A stretch of DNA of 64,000 nt. Origin: Lepidodermella squamata (taxonomy: Eukaryota; Gastrotricha). How positions within the stretch are numbered: the first letter of the stretch is position 1; each line of letters opens with the position of its first letter. This document shows positions 21,299 through 33,702 of the stretch, in pieces. The DNA is taken from NCBI GenBank assembly GCA_047495785.1, contig JBLDXI010000015.1:3348001-3412000 (forward strand). Direction: 5' to 3'. The notes below the pieces were generated by a model that made no database searches, was not told the DNA's origin, and saw nothing but the letters and a program-made list of their open reading frames with translations. The position numbers were made by a program, and so were the translations under genes.

Positions 21299-22373
21299 TG
21301 CAATAACAGAACTATCAAAGAAAACGAAATCTGAATAGAGGAAAAGAAATATAGTTTTTAAACTCTTAGAAAAAAGAAGAGCGCATTGCAGCACCTTCAT
21401 TCAGCGAAATATCACTCTACATCTGCAAGAAACTTGCGCGGTTAAGCGGTTAAGCAACACTCTTCTAAACTCCACTTGCCAACTCTCCCCGAAAAGTGCA
21501 CGAAAGCAGCTACTAACCCTCTACAATTTTGTTTTTATCAGCTGGTTATATTGCTCAAATTTATCGTCATACATATAAATAAATACATTGCTCCGTGTGG
21601 GATAAATTAAGTATGTGAAAATCTAATTTGACTGGAACACTTTGGCGCGCGGGGTTTATTTTTTGTACGTTTTCAGAGCGCGAGTTCTGAGAGTTGAAAG
21701 AGTTTGAGGGAGGTGAGTCAGGACCGGAGCCCGACAGGGCATCTCTTTTGGTTGAGGAGTTTTCTGCTGTGTCTTGTGGCTAGAGGCATGGGGGTTGGGG
21801 GTTAAAAGGTACGTTCGTTTTTCTTCCTCTGATATTTTCAAAGTGGTACTGAAAAGGAATGTGGTAATGAAATCCGGTGTATGAAAACATGTCATTTCTG
21901 TCTATCCGTAGTATATGAAATTATAGCATTCATATCATTTAAATACTAAAGCGTTTTTCGGGTGCCAAAGCGTCCAATTGTTTATTTTGTACGATTGAAA
22001 GAACGAATTAGTTGTAATAGTGTTATGTGCAAAATGAACAGTAAACAATAGACAACATGATGCGCGCGCGCACAGAACAATAGAACATAATACAATCACT
22101 AATATATGAGAAGTGCGCTCGTGACTTCGACGTGGATTGCACTATGATAGGGGTTTGGTAAATGATAAACGGGCGCGAGGACTAGACTCCTCGTGGTACT
22201 AGCAATTCGCTTGTCCCTTGTGGTTCACGGTGAAATTCAACATTCGATCTGTGCTCAACGATGTGCTCAAGTTGGCTTGACATCTCCGTATTCCCAGTTA
22301 ACCAGTTTTACTTCAATTATCTTGACGTTTGCGATCAATATAGATATTTATTACTTTTGTTTGGCTGCGGACA
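21299..22373. other. Divergent intergenic region between RBM28 and MMAA
   Basis: Probable bidirectional promoter region for the minus-strand and plus-strand gene clusters. It contains an alternating CG run near 22060 (GCGCGCGCGC) but no gene is recognised. Confidence 0.4.
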
Positions 22374-23396
22374 ATGCCGAACGTGCAAAATCTGTTTCAG
22401 CAATTAACTAAGGGCAGTCGCCTTGCTTTGGCAAGATCGATTACTTTAGTAGAGTCGACTGATTTCGGAAAGCGCCCAGAAATTTCTCAAATGATGAATA
22501 ATGTCTACAACTATAATCAAGAGAACGCGTCCAAGCGTAACACATTCCGCCTTGGCATTTCTGGACCCCCTGGAGCTGGGAAAAGTACTTTTATCAATGC
22601 CCTTGCTGGATTTCTGCTCAACAATGATGCTAAATTGAAAGTATCTGTGTTGACCGTGGACCCAAGCAGCCCCCAGACCGGAGGGTCTTTACTTGCCGAT
22701 ACGTTGCGAATGGAAACTCTCGGTCAGTTCGCTGATCCCGATAGAGTTTACATTCGTAGCACGCCTTCATCTGGTCATCTTGGCGGAGTTCATCGTCGCA
22801 CACCCTATGCTATTCAGTTGGCCGAAGCGGCAGGTTATGACGTGACTCTGGTAGAAACTGTTGGAACTGGTCAAAGTGAAGTTGAAGTTGCAGGCATGGT
22901 AGATTGCTTCTGCGTTTTGATTCCACCTGCAGCGGGTGATGAAATTCAAGCAATTAAGAAGGGCATTGTTGAAATGGCCGATATTGTTGTCGTAACCAAA
23001 AACGACCCTGTCTTCGCTGACGCTTGCCGTCGAACTTACCGCGATTATTTATCGGCGTTGAAATTATTTCCTCCGAAGCCGAATGGCTGGAAGCCAGTTG
23101 TTGCTCGAGTTTCCGGTAAAACCGGCGATGGCATTCCTCAAGTTTGGGACTACTTGCTTAAATATCAGACCGTGACCAAGGCAAATGGATTTTTCAATCA
23201 CAATCGGTGCACTCAGTTTGAAAAACTGTTCTTGACCGAAGTCGAAAAACAGTTATTGGAGACTGTTTATAACAATCCAAAATTCGCTAAACTCTCCGAG
23301 GAGCTTCAATATAAAGTTTCTACTGGAAAAATGTGGCCAGCATCTGCCGCGCGTTCTTTCATTGCCGAAGTTTTTGGTAAGAAAGCGGAAAGCTAA
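22374..23396 (+). CDS. MMAA: Methylmalonic aciduria type A protein (MMAA/MeaB G3E GTPase)
   Basis: GTPase chaperone that protects and loads adenosylcobalamin into methylmalonyl-CoA mutase in mitochondria. 340 residues, single exon. The N-terminal LTKGSRLALARSITLVEST is the family's leading helix. P-loop GPPGAGKS lies near residues 64-71, then VDPSSPQTGGSLLADTLRM, LVETVGTGQSE, the NKxD-like VVTKND and the C-terminal dimerisation part (FIAEVF). Length equals bacterial MeaB; no basic amphipathic mitochondrial presequence is visible before the family core. A targeting exon upstream, or an ATG earlier in a spliced leader exon, may be missing. First gene of a plus-strand cluster. Confidence 0.93.
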   Translation: MPNVQNLFQQLTKGSRLALARSITLVESTDFGKRPEISQMMNNVYNYNQENASKRNTFRLGISGPPGAGKSTFINALAGFLLNNDAKLKVSVLTVDPSSPQTGGSLLADTLRMETLGQFADPDRVYIRSTPSSGHLGGVHRRTPYAIQLAEAAGYDVTLVETVGTGQSEVEVAGMVDCFCVLIPPAAGDEIQAIKKGIVEMADIVVVTKNDPVFADACRRTYRDYLSALKLFPPKPNGWKPVVARVSGKTGDGIPQVWDYLLKYQTVTKANGFFNHNRCTQFEKLFLTEVEKQLLETVYNNPKFAKLSEELQYKVSTGKMWPASAARSFIAEVFGKKAES

Positions 23397-23663
23397 TTGA
23401 GGAAAACTTCAAGACTATACTTGTGATAGCAAAATTAACAAATTATTAAATCGATTGACCTTCTAGTGCTTTTGAATTAGTTGTTTGAATGTTGCCTCTT
23501 CCTGATGCCGCAACAGCTAGCTCAGTATTCCATGAATCAGCTGTAATGTTTTATATTTATTCTCATCGCCGAAACCTCTACTTATAACTAGGAGTGCTAA
23601 ACTATTTTCGAGTAAATGTTGAATGTGTGATTTATTGTTTAATTTTAGGTTGTTATACCAAAA

Positions 23664-26600
23664 ATGACTGTTGGCGGAAGCGTCCATCAGGCCCCGCCTT
23701 CGCGGACGTTTAATCTGCGTATGCATACCAGAAATCACATCCCTACCGATATTGTTGTGGGAGCAAAAGAATATCGACCTGGAACTCTGATTGAAATTCG
23801 GCAAGAAGATGCTTCACTCGACTGCGGCTGGATAGCTCTCGAAGTCGGTGCTTGCCGCGACGACATCCCAAAAGATGTCATCAGCTTTGAGCAGTCACTT
23901 GCCTCCCAGCTCCGTCTGAAACCCCACGCCAAAATTCTGGTCAGAACTGCTGAAACAGCAGATCATGCGGTTAATCTAGTCGAACTGCTGATTAAAGAGC
24001 AGTACCTTAGCCAAGCTGATTTGTGGCTGTTAGCGACTCATCTAGGCGGATCTTGCATTCACGTCGGGAAACTCATCGAATTCCAAGGAATGAGGTAGGC
24101 TCTATTAGTCTTGTGTAACATGGGAAATATTCTTTCTAATTCAGAGCTACTGTCAAGCTTTTGTGGCGACAGGGCGAGTCGATGCTTTCTGGTTACGTTT
24201 CACCAGACCCTCATCAAACGAAAGTAGTATTTCGAAGCGCTACTGCCAGTGTCAGCATTTTCATTCTCATGACTCGTGAAATGTGGCAATACGATTTAGC
24301 TGGCGATTTGTGTTTCCAACTAACCGTTTGTGGCCTCTTAACCGATCTATGCTCAGCATGGCACGATCGAGGCTGCACCCATGATGTTACTATCGTCATG
24401 GCTACTCGAGTCGTTTACGACGCAAAGAAAATTGAAGATTTCGCAGACGACGTCCGGCCTGCTATTCAAACAAACACCAAGGGCCAATATTTCGAAGACC
24501 TCTACGAGGTCATAGTGCAAAATGAGCGTTTTGACGACTGGAGTGATACATTGATGGCCTTGAACAAATCATTTATTCAATTCGATCAACGGGTTCTTCG
24601 CTCTGATAGGAAAGATCTACCTCGTCGAAGAATCGCGTTTTCATACGAAGCCCCAATTCTCGAATCAATTAACGTAGTAATGAATGCTATGGATACTTAC
24701 AGATTTGATCACCGCTTCGACCGAACTGGCCATGTAAGCTGAGAAAATTTTGATAAAATTCGCCTTACATTTCTAAAATATTCAGGCTCTTGTACTCGTT
24801 TCGTCTTCACAAGGTGTTTACGACGTTGAGAAAAGATTGAAGTCTGTCACGAAAAAACGAGTTATTGAATCGGGTCTAGCCGTTGATTTGGTTTGCATAC
24901 TTCCTCAACCTTTCCACCCAGTTCCGCTATTTCGAATGTTTGACGGAACCCAGCCGACTGATGGCAGTCCTTACACTTTCGAATACGCCTTGCCAAATGA
25001 CTGGATCAACGTCAGTTTTTACCAATCGCCTTACAGTAGTTCGTCATACCTCGGCGCTGAGATCAGCGAAGAATTCGACGGGGATGATCGGCGGGCTGTT
25101 GCGGTTTTTGACGTGCCAGAAAACGAAAATTTTGCCAATCCGGTGTTACTAGCGCGAATTGACATTCCAGACTCGCAAAGCAGTCAAAATTCAGGGAAAT
25201 CACATAAAAATCTATTCAATCCCTTCATTTCTTCTCCGATTAATTCGACGTATTCTGACAAGGATCGAGCCTCGAGGCCTCATGCAAATCGTTGGCTACA
25301 CGCTCTCCCTCAAAATGAGCTCGGTCAAGTATTGCACGTCCACCACTCTAGGTATCGATCGTCAACCGGGGCTAGTCGAACCAGGCGCACGACGGCCGTT
25401 CCTGAGCAGCATCATGCGGATGTTTTAACCGGGGTCGATTGGAAGTCTTTGATCCTACCCGCTGTTTTGCCTAGCACAGCCGCCGCTGGAGTTGGTTTAG
25501 ATGCCTGGTTGAAAGAAGCTTGCGTCGAATCGCCTCATGATGTGCCATTTTCGTTGCAAGAAACGTCTGAAAACGAGCAGCAACAAAGCGGGAAACCGAA
25601 TGCGTTCACCGGGGGTTTTAGAAGACCTCAGAAGCCTCAAGAAGTGTTTGATTTACTGGTTCTACTGCGTCTTGCAGCCGGGTTTCAACTGGTCCTATCA
25701 CCGCCTCAGCAGGATAATATACCAGCTCAACCTATGCCATCTTCTTCCTTCTTTAAAATTCATAAAACTCCGCCAGTTTTGATGGCGAGTGGTCGTTATT
25801 ATCAAAAATTGGAACTTATGGAAACGGATCAACGTGTTTTAGTGACGAAATTCGTTCGGACGAAAAAGGGAGTGCCAAAAGCGGCTGCTGTTTCGAATTT
25901 AGTCTACAAATACCCGTTTCAATTTCGAGTGCCTGATATCGACTCTTTCCACTGCGCTTCGACTGAATTCGCAAATCGACGACCTGATTTGTTGAATTTA
26001 TGGGCGTCTCTAGATTTCCATGTCACGCAAAAGACGTCTGAAATCGATTTGGATGATTATTCAATTCGAGAAAGTTTCTGGAAGTCCTACCTGGCTGTTT
26101 TGCCGATTTTAAACCTACCTACTAGTTCTTCTAACAAGAACAGCAACAACCAGCCTCAGCCCACTGAAATCGACTGGGAAAAATTGGGCGATGAAATCGC
26201 GCCTGCTAATGTTCAGTGCGCAAATTTGAGCCGGTTAGTAGGCTATATGAACGGGTTGAGTCTCTCCCGGCCGGCTTCCCAAGCCACTCCTAGCTCGACC
26301 CCGACGGAAGCGGGTGAAAAAATGCAAATTCATTTGGTCGCGCATTTACAGGCTGGCCTAGACACCCTTGGATTGTCCTATGTTGAATCTTCAGTTCAGC
26401 AGCAATCGTCGCAACTTGTTCGATTTTACACGACTTACGACGCTGTTAACTGGCTGTTACTCGAGCAACAGCAGAAAACGTACGGCCATGATTCAATCGA
26501 GAGCTGTATGTCAGTTTTGAACGAATGCTACGAATCTGGTCGAATTTTTTCGCCGGGTGTACCGAAGAAGGGTCTAAATAAATTGCATTACGGAATTTTC

Positions 26601-27308
26601 TATTTTTCCTTCGTCTCGCCGAATGCGACTGGAATGGCTGCAAGGGGCGAGAATTTGATTGAAATTTCGTTTTCTAACGATGGAGAAATGACTGACGAGG
26701 CGTACGTTATGTTGACTGTTGATGCGGCTGGTCGAGGGGGCCGCCACGAGTTGGCTATGATAGTTCATGATGCCTACTTTTCACCCGGGTGCAGTTTCCG
26801 TTTCCGACTCGAATGGCTCTTCGCCAGCGGATCTTTCCTATGTGAGCTTGTCGACTCGTGGCATCACAGGGCGAGGTCTTTCGGATCACACTTGATACCT
26901 GTACCATCAAACGCGTTTGACTTGACCGCCTCAGACCCTCTTCGTTTAATCCTAGAAATTCCGTTCAAACCAGAGGAGATAATCAAAATATTGAAGCCTG
27001 ATAACTGGGAAGAAAATCTGGAGCATAACTCCACCTTGATTTTCGAGCTGATTTTGAAGTATTTTGCTTTCATGAAAATGGTGCGTAGTGGCAGTTATTT
27101 CGTCCACACATCTGGTGTTGCGTTCATTCGCCACATACCTGGCCGTATTGAATGGGCGTGGAATTTTCAAGTTTCACGACGCTGGCAAACAGTGATGGAA
27201 AACGAAGCTGGCGATAAACTGCTGGCTAAACTTCGCCGGGTTTGTTCGAATGCGGACGACAGTCTTCTTGAGCTTGTCAAACAAAAAGGCCTTCTTGCTG
27301 ATAATTAG
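23664..27308 (+). CDS. DEPDC5: DEPDC5 / Iml1, GATOR1 subunit
   Basis: GATOR1 subunit that inhibits TORC1 through Rag GTPases when amino acids are scarce, acting at lysosomes. Three exons: 23664-24094, 24145-24733 and 24786-27308, giving 1180 residues (human about 1600). Both junctions keep frame (MR|ATVKLLW and GH|ALVLVSSS). Visible parts: N-terminal domain (DIVVGAKEYRPGTLIEI), the IML1 domain (MTREMWQYDLAGDLCFQ to CDLV-like LAVDLVCILPQP), the conserved DWKSLILPAVLP, a DEP domain (YDAVNWLLLEQ to FSPGVPKKGL), and the C-terminal domain (WHHRARSFG, SGVAFIRHIPGRIEWAWN). An acceptor (TTTAATTTTTAG) lies 15 bp before the ATG. 267 bp separate it from MMAA. Confidence 0.92.
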
Positions 27309-27386
27309 AAAATGATATTTTAAGGCGGAATTTACTATTTTGATTAAATTATATTTTTTTATAACTTTTTGCATAGAGGTTTAAAA
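27309..27386 (+). promoter_or_regulatory. 78-bp intercistronic gap with acceptor (DEPDC5-PRPF3)
   Basis: Only 78 bp separate the DEPDC5 stop from the PRPF3 ATG. A long pyrimidine/AT run ends in TTTGCATAG about 10 bp before the ATG, giving a splice acceptor with no upstream exon from the same gene. The gap also contains the recurrent TTTTAAGGCGGAATTT motif. Confidence 0.6.
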
Positions 27387-29443
27387 ATGTTTCATTTATC
27401 GAAAAATGAGTTCGAGCAGTTTCAGCCTTACGCAGAAAAAGCGCTGGTATCAGCTGGAGCTGGTTCAGACTCGCGGCTTCTGCCTATGTTACTCGCGTGT
27501 CTCGAGCGGGGCGAGTCGAGGTCGAAGTTGGTTGAAAGGCTCAAAACTAAAATGGACTCGATGAAAGCGGAAAAAGTTGCCGATAACATCTCAGATGCGC
27601 TAGAGACGTTTCGGTCTTCTTCAAAGAAGCGGAAAGACGACTCAGCGCCGACGAATGGCGACTCAAAACAGCCTCGACTGTCCTCTGACACTGGCAGTGT
27701 GATGAATGAGGAGATGATTCAAAGAATGCTGGATGCTGCGAAGCGGGAGTTGAGAGCAAAAGCGGCTGGAATCGTACCCGCGGCAACCCCGGCTCCCGAC
27801 CCGGCTGTTGCCGCGTTGGATAACGAGGCTGCTGAAAAGGCGCGTCGAGCAGCTGAAATTCAAGCTCGTATTGCAGAGCGATTTTCAGCCAACCCAGCGA
27901 TAGCAGCTGCCCTGCAAAAACTACAAGTCCCTGGTGCGGTCGCAGCAGTGCCCGAAAAACCGTCGGGTCGAATTATTCTCGACGCCCAGGGTAGGGCTAT
28001 CAACGCTTCAACAGGTGAAATTATCGATCTGCCCCATCACGCGCCCACCTTAAAGGCGAATATTCGAGCTCAAAAGCGGCAACATCTTCAATCTGTCATT
28101 CAAGAAACTCAGCAACAGGTGAAGCATCAGGCGTCGGAGGAAGCTTCGACGTCCACGTTTTACGACTCCAGAGTTGCGGTGCAAAAACACGTGAGGCGGG
28201 GTAAACAGCTGAAATTTCACGAGCAGGGGAAATTTGTGAGAATGGCCCAGACTATCAGGTTAAAACGGCAGTTGGAGCGATTGCAGACTGAAATTGCGCA
28301 ATCAGCGCGGAAAACTGGTATAACCTCGGTTGCGAAGTTGGCCATCGCCCAGCCGCGTATTGATGCTACGACGGCTGCGACCCCCTCAAACGTGCCTGCC
28401 CTTGAATGGTGGGATGCGATAATTTTGCGGACAGATACGTACGACGCGTTGCCGGAAGAAATTTTGCCCGAGTCGTTTGAGGGTATAACAAATTTAGTCG
28501 AGCATCCTATCCAGGCGCAGGCGCCTGATATCAAGCCGGGTGCGGTTACGAAAATTCCGTTGTATCTCACGAAGACTGAGCGGAAAAAAGTTCGCCGGCA
28601 GAACAGGCGAGCTCTGCAGCAAGAAGAGCAGGAAAAAGTTCGACTCGGCTTACTACCAGCGCCGGAGCCAAAGGTGAAAATTTCGAATCTGATGCGAGTT
28701 CTCGGGACGGATGCTGTTGCTGATCCGACCAAAATCGAGCAAAGGGTTCGCCAGCAGATGGCAAAACGGCAAAAGTGAGATTTTTGAAATTTTAAGGAGG
28801 AATTTTCAAAATTTTGAATTTTAGGGAGCACGAAGCTGCAAATAAAGCGCGAATGTTAACTTCTGATCAGAAGAGAGAAAAACGGCAGAAAAAGCTGCAG
28901 GATGAATCAGCTGTTGATGTGAATGTCTCAGTCTACCGTGTCCGCGATTTGTCGAACCCGTCGAAAAAATTCAAAGTCGAAACAAATGCGAAACAACTGC
29001 TGATGACGGGATTTGTTTGTTTGTCAAAGGAATGTAACGTCGTGGTGGTCGAGGGCAATATGAAACAGCAGAAAAAATTCAAGCAATTGATGTTAAATCG
29101 CATTAAATGGAGTGAAGACCCGGTGCGAGAATGGTCGGCTGGTATCGGTAAAAATGCGAAACTTGTCGTTACTGAAACAGCTGATGGAGGTAATTAATTT
29201 CCTCGAAGAAAGCATTCTTTTAATCAAATAATTTATTTAGATAAACCCGCCGGTTCTTCGGAAATGAATTCCTGCGAGTTGGTTTGGGAGGGCACGGCTA
29301 AGAAGCGAGCGTTTGGCGACGTGATGTTCAAAATTTGCCAAACCGAAACTGCGGCTCGTGACCAATTTCGTCGCCATAATGTTGAGCAGTACTGGGATCT
29401 AGCGTATAGTACTTCAGTTCTTTCAGAAGCGTTTACCAAGTGA
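27387..29443 (+). CDS. PRPF3: Pre-mRNA processing factor 3 (U4/U6 snRNP Prp3)
   Basis: Component of the U4/U6 and U4/U6.U5 tri-snRNP required for spliceosome assembly. Three exons: 27387-28774, 28825-29189 and 29241-29443, giving 651 residues (human 683). The true start is the ATG at 27387 ([11 protein letters not shown]), although the frame is open a little upstream. N-terminal PWI-like domain (residues 1-75), then [17 protein letters not shown], the PRP3 domain ([48 protein letters not shown]) and the C-terminal DUF1115-type domain ([27 protein letters not shown]). Junctions [13 protein letters not shown] and DGG/D|KPAG keep frame. Confidence 0.94.
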
Positions 29444-29600
29444 ACATTATATAAGCGGTTTTTTTCTCTGGGATTTTGAAAAAATAATCATCACCTCACC
29501 CGTGAAAAGAAACCATTTCTGTTTAGTCCACATAATACGCTGTTACAATAAAATAATTTCTTTTGCTATAAATTTTATTTTAGGAATTTATAACATTGAG
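29444..29600 (+). promoter_or_regulatory. Intercistronic region with AATAAA and acceptor (PRPF3-TMEM9)
   Basis: 157 bp. AATAAA at 29547-29552 is followed by a TTTTATTTTAG acceptor at about 29572-29582 and the TMEM9 ATG 18 bp later, again the poly(A)-then-acceptor layout expected of an operon. Confidence 0.55.
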
Positions 29601-30694
29601 ATGGGGAGATTGGCTTTGAGTTTATGGCTAGCTGTAATCATTCCCTACGCCGTATTGGCTGCGTCTGGTGGAAATTCCCGATGTAAATGCGCTTGTTCTT
29701 TCAAATCGAACACCACCTCTCAGCGAGTTTGGGTGAATACCGAAATTCAGCCCGACGATTGCCGGTGCAGCATTGTTGTGACGAATGCGCCTTCCGACTG
29801 CGAATACGCCTGCGAATGCGCCTATGAAAACAGAAATACAACGATTGTTCAGGTAAAGTATTAAAATTTAGGTCTAAATAGCATAGCGATTCCAGCATTT
29901 TTTATTTCCTTGATCGCCAATGATACCCCCGTGACTCTGTGACTCCTTTATTTCAGTCATTAAAATTGCAATTTTCAAAATGGTTGATATCGGAAAAATC
30001 GCTGATTTGAAAAATCGATGTTTGGAATCGATATCGGCTCTACGGTCTTAATTATAACTCGAAAACGTGACTGCTCATATAATTTAGTGATAAAAAGAAA
30101 AATTGAGAAAATCTGGTGCTGGAACCCCAAATTTATGGTATTGGTTTGGCACAACATTTAAACATTTATTCAAAAATTTAAAATTTCATTTTGAAACGAT
30201 TTTTTCAGGTTGTTGTGATCGGGATGATCACCCTTATATCAGGTCTCTTCATCTACATGCTTTTCCTACTCTGCCTCGACCCGCTCATCAACCGACGCGT
30301 TAGGAGCGGGCGAAACCGGCTTGTTGAGCAAGATGAGGTGAACATGGACCATTTCACGGGTACAGTTACCTCAATAGCCACCACCCCACCGGCTAGTTTA
30401 AGCGCCGTAACTACAGGGCCTCGTTTCAACGGCGATTTGAACGACGATGAAAACGAGGTGCTGAGCGATTCCGAGCGGCCGCGACTGGACTCGAACGAGA
30501 TACGAGTGCCGCAGGGTGGAAACCGCCTGCCGGCTGGTTCTATGACCAGTTCTATGGCGAGCGACGGCCCGGAAGACGGCCGAGTTCGGTCTTCATCGGT
30601 TCTGAGCCGAATTCGACAGCCGCATGAACGGTGGCAGGGTCAGCTGCAGAACCAGCGCCACAACGTCTATTCCAACCGCAGTATTCTAAATTAA
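29601..30694 (+). CDS. TMEM9: TMEM9-family lysosomal/endosomal membrane protein
   Basis: Type I membrane protein of late endosomes and lysosomes; the family modulates v-ATPase acidification and CLC transporters. Two exons, 29601-29852 and 30209-30694, giving 245 residues (human TMEM9 183). Signal peptide (MGRLALSLWLAVIIPYAVLA), a luminal Cys-rich domain beginning RCKCACSF and containing CECAYENRNTTI, then one membrane span (VVVIGMITLISGLFIYMLFLLCLDPLI), matching the family's LVDPLI end. The cytosolic tail keeps the terminal QNQRHNVYSNRSIL-like block but is longer and Ser/Gly-rich. The 356-bp intron carries a dispersed repeat. Confidence 0.88.
29975..30140. repeat. Dispersed intronic repeat, copy 1
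   Basis: The TMEM9 intron holds TTGATATCGGAAAAATCGCTG, followed by AATCGAT, TGGAATCGATATCG and, about 100 bp on, GGTGCTGGAACCCCAAATTT. The same blocks in the same order occur at 42460-42600, and the first block occurs in antisense near 37170-37205. Confidence 0.55.
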
Positions 30695-31137
30695 ACGCAG
30701 TGATTTTTTATAATTTTTCTTCGTAAAAAATTGTTTCAATCTAGTAGAAACTTGGTGAATGCGCGTTATAACTCTCACTTCGAAGCTAATAATGAAGATG
30801 ACCGATATTTATTGTACACCAACTATGTATGACCCTGTCATCGCAATTTTTCTATATATAATTATATATGAGACCAGTTGAATACGACTTTCATTTGGAT
30901 GAATGGTGTTGAAAAAATGAGAATAAAAGATTGATTTTATTATAAAACAAGATGTTTTACGATGCGTATCATTGATTTTGTGCCAGGAGTACGTTCTACG
31001 ATATTCATCGGAGGCTGATTGTTCAATCAGCAATATTACGAGAGAACAAGTTGAAATATCGACATTTTACACGGGCATTCTTGTTCTCATAGTTCAAGCA
31101 CAAAGCCCAATGCTTTGAAAATCAGCCACATTTCATA

Positions 31138-31575
31138 TACCGTAGTTACCGAAATACTAACCCGGGCTTATACAAAAATGACACCTCGAAAAATAGGGAA
31201 AAGTAGGCTTCTATTCAAGACTAGGCTTCTATTTGAGATAGGCTTATGCAACCAAGACCGGACTTGGTTTTCCGTCTTTCAATCTCAAAACTCATCTAAT
31301 TTTTGAATATCAGCTATTAGCTAGGTCGTCTAATACCCGAAAATTAAGAATCGTTAGGAAAGCTAGAACGAAAGGCATCGTAAATCGCAGATTATTGAAA
31401 ATCCTGGGGCATTTTCAGCTTTTAAATACAGGTCAGCTCTTGTTTCGCACGTGCCGTAGTAGCCTAGGCTACTATTCGAGATAGGACTATGCATCGACGA
31501 ATTTCAATTTAACTAGGCTTCTAAACGAGACAGGCTTCTAAACGAGGGTGGGCTTATATTTCGGTAACTACGGTA
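31138..31575. mobile_element. MITE with perfect 19-bp terminal inverted repeats
   Basis: Left arm 31138-31156 reads TACCGTAGTTACCGAAATA and the right arm 31557-31575 is its exact reverse complement. The 438-bp element contains internal subrepeats of the type AGGCTTCTATT-CAAGAC and AGGCTTCTAAACGAGAC near both ends. The terminal TA could be a target-site duplication. It has no coding capacity, so it is a non-autonomous DNA element. Confidence 0.8.
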
Positions 31576-33674
31576 AGCTATTTGACCCGATTTTTGACAA
31601 AATTCGGTGATATCTAGAACGAGACTAAACGCCGTATTTGAGGAATTTTAGTGCTGGCGCCCGATATACGAGGTAACGAGTAACCAATTTCTAGATCAGC
31701 CATCGTGTGCAGCCCATTTACGTCAATATAAATTGAATTAAATATTTGACTATTCAGAGCAGCTCTCGACTAATGATAGCCTAGGATGCGTTCCCAGAGG
31801 ATCCTGAGGAGTCAGTCTTCACGCGTGTTTCTTTCACGTTCGATTAAAATTTACACGTTCTTTTATATAATGGTAAAATCAATTACGCATGTAATTCATG
31901 ATCGCCGATATTCAGCTCGTCATATGTAGGTGTGGTTACATGCGAAAATTCTCAGAGGAGTCCCACAGATCGATAATCACTTCAGACAAAATTACAGCGG
32001 ATCTTCTTACTCGTGGCAACATTTTCGGTGTCATTTTTCCTACCATAGGTATCATATTTTATACCATCAGAACTGCGGGTTTTTTATTGTGTAAAAACTC
32101 ATCATTTTTAATGCAAAATAAGAACGGACCCAATGATGGATTAGCTTTGGCCTAACTTACTCTGGACGATTGCAAACTACAAATTTCCATCAAAGCTTTT
32201 AAGCTACGCTCAAAAAATATCGCTTTTTCATGCATCGATCACTGGCCGTCAAAGTTCGTTTTTTATTGCTGCTCTTAGCCACGCATCAAGTATCTCTCTC
32301 GCTCTCTCCATATATCGAGGGTGCCCTATATATTGGCTGATGGCGGCGCGGTCATGAAAAAACAATCATGGGTTGTATTTCGGTTGCGTTTTTTCGCGTA
32401 ATAACATTCCAAGCAATAAAAGCTGCATTTCCGGGTCGGTCTTTTCACGCTTTATTTGGCAATAAATTCGGGGTTTCCGAGTATGCATGACAAAAATATT
32501 AGAACTACTCAACGGTGTCGAATGTCTGTTCGAGAAATCTGAAACGGAAGGGTATTTTGAGGACATTTGAGGCTCTCACAATTCTCATATTTTAGCAAAG
32601 ATAAAAACACTTCCTCTGCTTTTGGCAAATGTGCGACTCAACTTTCTGCTCGAACATAGGATTTTAATCAGTCATTTGTATAATCGAATGGTCGGCAATC
32701 TAGTAATGTATCTTACTCTAGCTGTAGATCGATGTACGTGTTTTCTCCCCCCGGGCTTACTGCTCGCTGAACATTTAATCTTTGCCTGCTCAGCACGTAG
32801 AAATTGCGCCAAAAACTCCCTTTCATCGATTATTCCTATTGATGAAATTTACTCCATTCTTTTTTAGATCTGAAAGATGGCTGTTAATCTTATACCTTGT
32901 AAGAAATATGACTATTTTTATTTCATATTTGTCCGTTACTGTCGCAAGAATGACCCAGTTATCGACCATATCAGTTCTCATGATTTTTTCACCTAATAGT
33001 GAACCATTTTAAGCACCTTTTTATCAGGCTGAATCCAGAAATAGAATGTGGCTTATCCTGCAAAAATGACTAATCGCCCCAACCTTTTGCACTCGAAGAC
33101 GAGTAGCCACATCGATTTACAATTTTCGCCCTATTTGCTCCCTTGCGATAACAAGAATGTCCTGAAATCAAGCGCTCTTCATTTTCGCGTGACTGATTAT
33201 AGGGTTGGCGCAATGACCCGCTTGTATTATCTGAGGGTGTCGAACAATTTTGAGCGGTCAGCTATATGAATGACGCATGATGACAATGCGCACGTAAAAT
33301 GCAAAACGCCTCCGTATAACTGGAAAATTTAGGGCGGCATATTAGAAAACTTCAGTTAAGCTAATCAAAAATAAACTATTATTATCCATTTCTAGTTTTG
33401 CTCTGAAAAACACAGATACGCAAGTTGACAACTTGAATATTTTGCTTTGCCTTTGACTTTATTGCATGTTTATTGGTTCCTATCTCCAAATAAATCGTCT
33501 ATTTTAAGGTAGCTTTTAGAGTCATCACTGACGACATTCGAACTGTTAACTGTAGATTACGAAGTAATAACTATAGGCAACATCGATTTTATGCGTAAAA
33601 GGTATCTCTGATGAGAACACATCAGACATCAGTTCAGCATTTCTACTCCGTAGAATTTCGCAGTTTAGGGCGAT

Positions 33675-33702
33675 GGGATATGGATATGGATATGGATATG
33701 GG
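33675..33702. repeat. Short GGATAT hexamer microsatellite
   Basis: About four tandem copies of GGATAT (GATATGGATATGGATATGG) in intergenic DNA. Confidence 0.85.

Noticed and set aside
21299-21400. N-terminal extension of RBM28 (frame open to 21400)
   Set aside because: A splice acceptor lies within it just before the ATG at 21298, and the family starts at that ATG.
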